From: Branchiostoma lanceolatum
Lineage: Eukaryota; Chordata; Leptocardii; Amphioxiformes; Branchiostomatidae
Reading direction: 5' to 3'
Assembly (NCBI RefSeq): GCF_035083965.1
Contig: NC_089730.1
Location: forward strand, 21,096,027-21,160,026
DNA: 64,000 bases
Below, piece after piece: positions 55,801 to 64,000 of the stretch; position 1 is the stretch's first letter, and each line of letters starts with the position of its first letter. The translations under genes and the position numbers were made by a program. The notes under the pieces are model-generated. The model was not told the DNA's origin. It made no database searches and saw nothing but the letters and a program-made list of their open reading frames with translations.

Positions 55801-58800
55801 ATACAACTGTACGAGTGACCATCTCTACGAAGGGAAGCATGTTGGCAGAACGTAATGCGCATACGGTAATTAGCCTGCTATTAAACCTATTATTATAGCT
55901 GCCGAATCTCTTTTGTTCTCTTTGGTCAATGTTGCATCGGAGTAACAGCCATGGCATAGGAACTAAGATATGTTTCAGAACACAACTAAATGAACCTATA
56001 TACGATATATTAACCTTAAATACACAAACATGACCATAAAAGCTTACGTTCTGCCGACATGCTGCAAAGGGACCACCTGGCCAGTGACCATTGTGACCAC
56101 TACTTGCTGGCCCCTTAGATAAATCTTCCCATTGACGCAAGCATTAAGAATCCTGTCAATAGTGACCACCTGCCCACACAGACCAGATTTCATCGGACCC
56201 CTGGGTGGTCTTCTTGGGCAGGTTTGACTGAATTTTTAGATTCCATGAACCAGGCAATGGTATTTGTGTGTCCTCGTGTTGCCATAATCATGTTTCCTGT
56301 GGTTATTAATAATGCATGGCTTATTCCATCTCCGATCCATGTGTACGGCCTAGAGGTCACGATATGGCATGAGAGAGGGATGTGGCAGGCAAATTGAATT
56401 TGTTTTAGGAGATCACACATTTGAAATGTAGTTTGTTTAAGGTGGCAGTACACAGTATTTGTCCGCGACCCCCGGGGTCTATGACGCGGGGTAAGAAAAT
56501 AGTGCGCACTAAATCGTGGACCGCATGTATACACTTGAACGTGAAAGCCAGCGAGGCATGAACTTTACTGAATGATAGCATAATAAGTCGGCATTTCGAT
56601 CGTATGAGTAAGATTGTGAAGCTTGCCGATTCGGTGTATACATGCGCGTGACCTTTGCAGCAGCCAGCCTGGGTGAGTCGGCTGCAGTTCGTATGACCTC
56701 GCATGACCCCATTCCAAAGAGGGCGCCAGAACGTAAAAAAAACACAACTTTTTTTTGTTTTCAGTTATATTGTAGAATGTACCCTCAATTTAAACATATC
56801 CGTTTGTCGTGCTTCAGAAATGCACCGTACTATATTTTTTTCGGCGTCGACCTCAGTCAGTTTGTGGTCCTTAACTATAGAAATCCCCATAGGCGAAATA
56901 CTGTGTTCTGCCACCTTAATCTAAAGTTTAAAGAGTTTGCTTTTTTTTTTTAAACTCTGATTTGCGAAAAGGCAATCAACTGTTTATTTTAAGTACAGAA
57001 TGTTATATATATAGGTAATAATTGTATAGAAAGACTAAAACTAACGAAGCTAAAAATTGGGTTTCTTGAAACCTCTTTACCTGTAATGTTTGTGTGTTGT
57101 TTTTTTTAACAGCTCTACAGAGACTGGGCCATACCATGTCGCCCACAGTAACAGGGGAGGGTAGGTTGGGGCTGGTGTGTTTGGGGCCCATGGGAACGGC
57201 TGATTGAAAGAGGACCATGTATATGATTCTCCCCCATAACGACAGTGTGTTCTTCCACTACAGCTTCACAAAGACTGGGGCCATACCATGTTACCAACAG
57301 TAATAGGGGAGGGCAGGTAGAGGTTGTACTTAGAGCCATTGGGAGCCCCTGACTGTGAGGACCATGTGATTGCCCCCCTTACCATGGTGTGTTGTTCCAC
57401 TACAGATTCACAAAGACTGGGGCCATACCATGTTATCAACAGTAATAGGGGAGGGCAGGTAGAGGTTGTACTTAGAGCCATTGGGAGCCCCTGACTGTGA
57501 GGACCATGTGATTGCCCCCCTTACCATGGTGTGTTGTTCCACTACAGATTCACAAAGACTGGGGCCATACCATGTTATCAACAGTAATAGGGGAGGGCAG
57601 GTAGAGGTTGTTGTTCTTGGAGCCCCTGACTGAAAGAGGACCATGTGATTGCCCCCCTGTAACAATAGTGTTTTGTTCCACTACAGGTTCACAAAGACTG
57701 GGGCCATACCATGTCTGCCACGGTAACGGGGGAGGGCAGGCTGGGGCTGGTGTGCTTGGAGCCATTGGGGCCCCTGACTCTGAATGAGGACCATGCCAAG
57801 AAGGTCTCAGAAACCATCATGAGCCAGGCCAAGGATGTACAGTGTGAACCAATCAGGTGAGCTATAACATCATACATGAACCAATCAAATGAGCTGTAAC
57901 ATCATACATGACCCAATCAAGGGAGCCCTATCATCATAATTCATATACAGATATATGTCATACCTGGACCGTGATAATGTACAATACGGGTGTTCTGTCT
58001 ATTTTGGGCAATATTACTAGACTGTATATTGTATGAAAAAGAGCGTCAGGCTCTGTTCAAATCAATTCAGCTTGACAAGAGATGTAAGACAATATCAAAG
58101 CGGGATACTTTTAGATACTTTAAGTCATGCACAAATGTTTATGTAATGGACGAAGTATGTAATTATGTCGCCATGTGTTTTAAAAAGAGATAAGCCACTA
58201 GAACTTAGGTATACGGTAACGTAGTACATTGGTATAGTGTTTAGTATTGTATTAGACGTTAACCTTATCATTATTATTTTATCATCTCAATTACTTCTAA
58301 TTCTACTTATACCAAAGTATCATTCAAACGCACTTCATGTGGACCAAGTACTGGATTTGGACATTGGAATTGACGCTGTTACAATTTTTTGTTCAAAGCA
58401 CTAAATTTTCTAAACTTCTAGTGCATTTTCCATTGAAATGTGTTTTTTTGTGTGTGTATATAACACTGTATTCCGCATCACCCTTGGTCCCAGCCCTCAT
58501 GCGGGTTAGATCGCCTAACTGTAACAGCTGAATATGCGTATTATGTATGTATACATGTATGCACCAATCAGGTAATCCAAAACATAATACAGTTTAGATT
58601 TACTTGCCATTACCAGATGAAAGTCCTTGAGTACAATCGTTGTCCTTTCTGCCCCCCTCCCCCAGGTGGAACCCCACCAACCTGCTGTACCTGTTCAAGG
58701 ACAACGAGGCCTACCTTGACCTTGGGAAGGCCTTCAGCAACGGGCAGCTGGATGAGGTCATGGGGTTCAAGGTCGTCAAGATAGAGCGTGAGTCCGACAG

Positions 58801-61800
58801 GAACTAGAAATTATCTTTGCAGAGACTTGTGCTTGAGTTCTTTTGTTAGATTTACTCTTAGATTGCCTCACATTCAGTATCTAGTATTGTGTAACTGTAA
58901 TAGTTGCTCTTTCATCCCAAGGGACAGAAGTATTGTTTGGGGCTTGTCTGTTGCCAACCTTTTTGCAAAGCAGTTTGGGTAAAGGGGGTGAAGTGTGCCA
59001 TCTCTTATTGCTTTGTTGAAACTCGGATGTCTAATCAACATCAGTATACTATAGAGAGCTGTTTAGGTGTTAAAAGTTGAAACATAAGATTTGTTTATCA
59101 ATATCCCTAAAACAGCTTTCTAAGTTATAAAGCCTATAGCTCTACAGGGCCTTTTTTTCTGCATACCTGCCCTGGTGTACAATGTAGGTAACATGCAAAT
59201 TTACCTGCACTGCTCATGTACTTGTAGCTGGTACCTGGGCTGGTGAAGGTGAAGGTACATGTAAACGTGAGAAATACATGTACCTGCTCACTCCAGTTGT
59301 ACCTAGATATTTCCAGCCCAGCTATGTTTTTCTGTTGAAGCGTTACAGTCCGATAATCTGAGCGTGTTGTCCCCCCCTCCCAGCTGCCATGTTTGTGAAC
59401 CCGCCCAAGTGTCTGGTGGAGGTGGAGACGGCTGCAGGGCAGGGTGAGGATCTACAGGGGGCGCTGCTACATGTCATTGCCCCATTCTCAGGTCTGTTGG
59501 GTTTACCTTTAGGTGTTTTTTTTTGTGTGTTTGTTTTTGCATGTCTGTCTGCATATTATTTTCATCTAGGTTTGTGATTTTGTGTGTGCATATTTGTGTG
59601 TTTGTTAGGGGTGGATACCGGTTCGGCTCGATCAGGTTCGAGTTCAGGTTCAGGTCCAGAGGTTTAGGTTAAGGTCCGGACCTGAACCTAAACCTGATCC
59701 TGTCTAGATGATATCTTACTCTTAATAATCTTACATTTTATCAACCCAATTTCAATGTTAACCTTATTTTTGATGCCTTCTTTGTCAATACAGAGAGGAG
59801 ACACAGAGCACTAACAGGCAGATAGAAGATACAAGACACTTTCATTTTCAACAAACATCTTTGATCAGAGATCTCAAAAAGTCAACTAAACAAAAAATCA
59901 CTCCAGACTAACTTTTAGACCTAGGAGCACTGTGCTCCTAACTCAAAAAAGTTAGGAGCACCAGCAAAAATCTAGGAGCACCACTACAAAAAGTTGGAAG
60001 AACAAGCAAAAGTCTTGGCCATACCAAATAATACTCCTATTAACAACCGGGAATAAAAATTTGAATAGATCATAAAAGATAAAAGCCTACATTGATGCTG
60101 CAGAACAATTGGCAATTCAAGTTATTCAATACCTTCCTGCATACTAAATGATACTAGTATGAGGGATTTTTAGAAAAATTGGGCATAGGTTCCCCGGCTG
60201 GCCCCAATCCGGGGGCCACGGTGCCTCAAGTTCAACAAGTTGAAAAATACACAATGGCATTTTTACTTGGAACAAGGCAAGTAATGATTCACATAACCTT
60301 GAATGATAAATAAATAGATAACTCTAAAATGTATCTATTGGTTTCATGACCAAAACAAATAAAGTCACATTCCATAATTTGAAACTTTTCTGCTGCCATC
60401 AAGTTCAACATTTTTACAGGCATTTTTTTCACCCCCACCCTCTGCCTACAAATAATCCAAAATACTTTAATATCCTTGAAATTCTTGCTCAATAGGATCA
60501 AAAATTATCTGTTTGTTCGGTTCCTTTGAAACGCACAGTTCAAACTTCGCGCGTCAGGACCGCGGCGCCGCCATCCAATGACAGGCCGACGGCATGGAGA
60601 AAGCTTTGTAATTCAAGGCTGTAGATTCTAGACCGCAGCAGAATGAAAGTAGCACCATAATGACGGGCAGATCATGAGTTTTGAAATGATATCGGTGACA
60701 AAGGGAAAATTTAATATTTTTTGGGGATAAAACTCCACTTGAATTGATTCATCGATTTTTGATCGTAAAAATTATCACTTGAACAGGTGAAAAATGACCG
60801 CAGGAAACAGGCCTTGCATTCTGCTGCGGTCTACAATCATCATGGCGGCGGTCCTGAACGCAGAGCGCACGGCTAGCGCTTTACTTTCATCGGCAAATTT
60901 CTGGCGTTTGAAACATTTTACAAATCAAACAAATACATCACAAAAGAGAGAAACTTATATCCTTTATTTCTATGGGTAACTTTGCCACTAGGAACGGATA
61001 GTTTTTGTACCGCGGGTGTGGGAACATGATAGAAAATTCACCTACGGTAGCGTTGGAATACCTAAATATTTTCAGCTTACCGCTAAGTTCTGCAGCCATT
61101 ATCCTGGCGCAGATCGTAATTTTTGATTGTCGCACCGTGCGACCGTGATTTTAAATCTAGTTGCATTCTCAAAAAAAACTGGTCCCATGTGCGACTCACA
61201 CAGTCGCACTCACGAGCGCTGCCGGGCGGGCGGCGGCACTCTCAGACTCGGAAAAAAAATATTTGTTGCATTACATGTTACTTTGTTTTGACTTCCGGGT
61301 CCAAAAAACCGGTTCACGACATTCGGTTTTTTTGAACCGGTTACCGCATGTTTTTCCGGTCCAAACCGGTCCAGTCGAACCGATATCCACCCCTAGTGTT
61401 TGTGTGTGTGTGTGATGAGCATATGTCTTTGTGTTGTCTGTGTATCTTTGTGTGTATCCGTCTGTTTGTAGTTTAGGATTCATAAGAGCTTGTTGATTGA
61501 CATGGAGTAAAATGTGAGAATAACCTTTATTTGATATCCCAAATCTTAAGGGCTTGCTGAATTTGAAATGCCACAATGTTCCGACGGAATCTGAGTCGGA
61601 GTACAAATCTTGTTTTTTTCCAAGCAGGTTTGATGAAAAAAGTGAGAAAAAAAGATAATTTTTTGGTCCAAAATTTACATTTTACTATGGTTTCTACCCT
61701 TAATAAAGGGACAACGGAAAATACCAATAAATACATCGGAAAGCAGCAGAAAACCGCATTTCGGCGGTATGATTACATTTTCCGTCCTACTTTTCTTGGC

Positions 61801-62736
61801 GGAATTGTAGCCTGTTGACCTGAGGGTGTCTGCCTACATACGAAATCGTAAAAAAAACTCCGGTCCGAGACCATAATTTTAAAATGTTTCATGGTGCTAT
61901 TTACATTTGTGATTTTGACATTTCTGATAGGATAAGAAAACTATAGGATGATCTATATCCATTCAGGGATAATGTAAATCATGCATTGAATCATCATTAT
62001 TACCTAAGGAGGAACCCCTCCCTTGACGAACTCCTGTCTTTTCTCACAGCTCTTGGCTTGAACAAGTTTATGAATAAACAATATAAAAAACAATCTGGAC
62101 TTTTCCACAGGTGCATTCCCCTTCCTGACCGTGAGAGAGGCCAACTCCACAGACAACGGCGCCGCCACGAGCAACAACCGCGAGGACGGACCTCCGGCGA
62201 AGAACCGGCGAACAGAGGACGTCGTACCGCCGATCTCCCTCACCCTCTCCTTCCCCGGAAATATGCAATCCCGCGCTACTCAGGTCAACGAGAGGCTTGC
62301 GTCGTCATGGAGACGGGTGAACTTTCCCGACCAGACGGAGACTGACCCAGCGTTTTATGTCGACGAACGCGGCAGGCTTCCCGCGGTCGGGGTCGCCACG
62401 GGAGCGCCCGCGGCGGGCGTGAAGCTGTCCGTTTTCGTGCAGGACGAGGCAAAGTTTGCGGAGATGGCGGGATTCTACGCGAAAGTCCTTGGGACGGACG
62501 CCATGGAGAGGGTCACGAAGGAAGGTCAGTCCAAGGTCAGCATGTACCCGCTGTCGCCGCGGGCGGAGTTTTACGTGATTCGGCAGCCGGCGCTGAATCT
62601 GAGGACGGCTTCGAACTTGACCCTGTACTTCCAGGTGTCGGGTTTCACGCTGCCGGGGAGGCGGGTCGGAGACGACCACATGGAACTGACCGACCCCGAG
62701 GGAAACAAGGTCGTGTTGTTCACAGTCGGGAAGTAG
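49850..62736 (+). CDS. FAM124: FAM124-family protein (five-exon model)
   Basis: Exons 49850-50074, 57687-57856, 58666-58787, 59384-59491 and 62111-62736 join in consistent phase to 416 residues. The start ATG at 49850 has a strong Kozak context (aaaATGG). From about exon 4 onward the protein follows the order I recall for vertebrate FAM124A/B. A FLTVREAN block comes first, then ISLTLSFPGNM, then VKLSVFVQDEAKFAEMAGFY, then LTLYFQVSGF and finally DDHMELTDPEGNKVVLF. The last region resembles a glyoxalase/vicinal-oxygen-chelate fold end (D-P-x-G-N-K/R), although a catalytic role is not established for the family. The exon 1 donor (TTG|GTACGG) is weak. If it is not used, the frame reads on into a 105-residue protein ending in a hydrophobic segment. 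Exons 2-5 are the secure part. A Met at 57711 is an alternative start. Confidence 0.72.
51959..52073. mobile_element. 115-bp MITE with 36-bp perfect inverted repeats and 8-bp target duplication
   Basis: The left end TACTCTCCAAGCAGAGGTTG continues to position 51994 and is matched exactly by the reverse complement at 52038-52073. The flanks tctatttg (51951-51958 and 52074-52081) are an 8-bp duplication, which fits a hAT-mobilised MITE. Confidence 0.8.
54040..54225. repeat. Three-copy tandem repeat of about 64 bp
   Basis: The phrase gccagatatgatcacaaa recurs at about 54073, 54136 and 54197, with gttaagagca between copies. Purely intronic. Confidence 0.75.
55030..55200 (-). repeat. tRNA-derived SINE
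   Basis: On the minus strand an A-box-like GGTGTAATGGTTGGG is followed at the proper distance by a B-box GGTTCGAATCC, then a unique body. It is flanked by other retroposon-like repeats (54.73-55.03 kb). It is a pol III-type SINE head, not a functional tRNA, because no cloverleaf can be completed. Confidence 0.6.
57113..57686 (+). repeat. Four upstream echo copies of FAM124 exon 2, period about 142 bp
   Basis: Copies start after acceptors at 57112, 57263, 57405 and 57547. Each repeats the first ~50-90 nt of the real exon (cacaaagactggggccatac). The first has a frameshift. The next three carry a TAG after 17 codons, where the real exon reads AGG CTG. The leftmost acceptor has the best pyrimidine tract (gttgttttttttaacag), so it may be the ancestral site. 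The copy at 57687 is the only one with a full open frame. Confidence 0.8.
57857..58665 (+). other. FAM124 intron 2
   Basis: AT-rich with no coding potential. Just after the exon, gaaccaatca(a/g)..gagct recurs three times (57847-57930), a small donor-side echo. Confidence 0.45.
59606..61395. mobile_element. hAT-type transposon, 1790 bp, nonautonomous
   Basis: The ends TAGGGGTGGATA and TATCCACCCCTA are inverted repeats that extend imperfectly into ccggttcg-type sequence. The 8-bp direct repeat gtgtttgt flanks both ends perfectly (59598-59605 and 61396-61403). Both features define hAT. Subterminal aaccggt/accggtt words are clustered near the right end. No transposase frame is seen. Internal GC-rich blocks at 60535-60660 and 60805-60900 are partial inverted copies of each other (gaccgcagcag / ctgctgcggtc). 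Confidence 0.82.
61404..62110 (+). other. Rest of FAM124 intron 4
   Basis: GT-rich low-complexity sequence to about 61470, then AT-rich sequence. It ends in the acceptor ttttccacag before exon 5. No other feature is visible. Confidence 0.45.
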
Positions 62737-64000
62737 TAGAGAGGGAGCAAACCAATAAACTCTTTTGAGGGGGAGGGAGAAAGCAAGACCAAGGGAGGAA
62801 CGCAGGAAAATGTTAAGAGGATTTTGAGAAACAAATTTAAGGAAGCAATGTGAGAGACTCTTAAGAGGGGAGATTAAAGAGGACCAAGAGAGTGCAACAC
62901 CAAATTGCTGAGACAACCACACGCAGAACAGCCGGACCAAGAAAGGAACAGTCATGCTTTTTTACAGTAGTAGTAGTAAGTTGGGAGCAAGACAACTATA
63001 TGTTGTAAGGGGGAGGGAGGGAAAACACTGATGACCAAACAAACTACCTTGTAGCAAACTAGCCAAGTTCGGAGGGGGGGGGGGGGTCTCGGAGATTAGT
63101 AGTTGTCTATTACTGTGTCAAGTGTGTATACATAGTTTTAGTTACCATGATGATCATGGTTTTTAGTGCAATTAGGGATTTTTATGATATTTTTAAGAAC
63201 AATCACATTGTTAGTGTAATTAAGATGATATCTTCAACCATGCAACTTTGGATGTATTTTTTAATTCTATTTTGTAAAATCAAACATCGCATTGTAGAAA
63301 CTTTTTTCTGTTAAACTAGGATCTTATTTTTCCATTATGCAAAAGACACCTTTATGCAAACTCTACTGATGAGCCTTCAAGTAGGAAGACTCTATGTAAG
63401 CTGGCAGCAGAGTACATTGTCAAATTTGCCTGAACTGTAAGGCAGGTGTTTGGATATGGAGGATCATCATATGCAGGTAAACTTGGAGCTGTGCAGGTAT
63501 TTTTTATGTCTACCTGTACTGGTTTTATAATTGTTCAACTTTGTGGACTTTTTATTTCTTTTCTGCTGCCAACTGTGAAATATTAGATACAGATTTGGAA
63601 GCTTTCCTAAAATGTTACCAGTTTAAGGTATGGTTTCTAAGATATATTTTTTTCCTAAGAGAAGAGCAGGTAAACATGCCTTCTTGCAAGTAATTTGGCT
63701 TGCAGAAAAGAATACTATATTGATGCCCTGCAATTGAAGTATTGTATGTAGGAAAGTCTCCTTTTTTAAATGAAGTTTAGTTTTTCTTGTTTAAGATGAC
63801 GTCACGAATTGAAAGTAAAACTTCATAACTTCGTGTTTTTGTGTGATGTGGCAGCTATGGCGAGTTCAAGCCACGAGAATTCATTTTTTTTAGGTTTTAG
63901 ACATTCTGATGTAAGAATTCAGCAAGAAGCCAATATGAAAACAGTGGGCTGGGAAGAAAACTTAAATCTGACTCCCTAAAACTGTGTGTACTAAGGACTT
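62737..64000 (+). other. FAM124 3'UTR and flank
   Basis: Follows the TAG at 62734-62736. A purine-rich segment (62740-62940) contains AATAAA at 62753. A run of 13 G lies at about 63074-63086. The remainder is AT-rich. No further exon is seen before the window ends. Confidence 0.45.

Larger units (their letters stand above)
50075..57112 (+). other. First intron of the FAM124-like gene with assorted repeats
   Basis: No exon is supported. Contents: divergent GC-rich repeats at 50540-50910 (cgatgtct(a/g)..cggcagcccg words); a foldback MITE at 51959-52073; a (GT)n tract at about 52139-52180; a TACTGTAAAT-family MITE at 53448-53648; a three-copy tandem repeat at 54040-54225; retroposon-like repeats at 54.45-54.98 kb; a tRNA-derived SINE at about 55040-55200. 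Confidence 0.5.

Noticed and set aside
62305-62955. A 216-codon minus-strand open frame
   Set aside because: Antisense shadow of GC-rich FAM124 exon 5, which has splice and homology support.

Overview
The window is animal nuclear DNA and most probably comes from a cephalochordate (amphioxus, Branchiostoma). Genes are split into many short exons with GT-AG introns. Foldback MITEs, tRNA-derived SINEs, minisatellites and DNA transposons are dense, and the left-edge gene resembles a TPR family that I recall as expanded in amphioxus. This assignment is inference; nothing in the window names the species.

Layout from left to right. (1) At 235-1317 (minus) are two coding exons of a TPR-like protein that continues off the left edge. 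Upstream of it, at about 2.43-3.30 kb, a minisatellite repeats a 5' splice site every 30 bp. (2) At 4416-8018 (plus) is the 3' end of an unrecognised gene. Its first visible exon is followed by about 20 tandem copies of a 96-bp unit, and most units hold a 48-nt in-frame exon copy with its own acceptor and donor. (3) At 11186-40820 (minus) a single gene fills about half of the window. I reassembled 33 coding exons whose phases all agree, giving 2019 residues: signal peptide, 8 Ig domains, 5 fibronectin III domains, one transmembrane helix and a cytoplasmic tail of about 620 residues. The tail is rich in proline and serine/arginine and ends in a class I PDZ ligand. A 15-nt microexon can enter between FN3 domains 2 and 3. 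Untranslated first exons probably lie near 44.55 kb. (4) At 45345-48844 is a 3500-bp EnSpm/CACTA-type transposon with 17-bp terminal inverted repeats, a 3-bp target duplication and subterminal repeat arrays. It sits between the two divergently transcribed genes. (5) At 49850-62736 (plus) is a five-exon FAM124-family gene. Its last intron carries a 1790-bp hAT-type element with a perfect 8-bp target duplication.

The most unusual property of the window is that at least a dozen exon boundaries have partial 'echo' copies in the adjacent intron, each keeping a slice of exon plus its splice site. They range from single decayed relics to arrays of 20 or more copies. I recall amphioxus work on 'mirage minisatellites' that span exon-intron junctions, and these look like the same phenomenon at locus scale. 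Several echoes keep intact splice sites and reading frames, so they could yield isoforms; RNA-seq would decide that.
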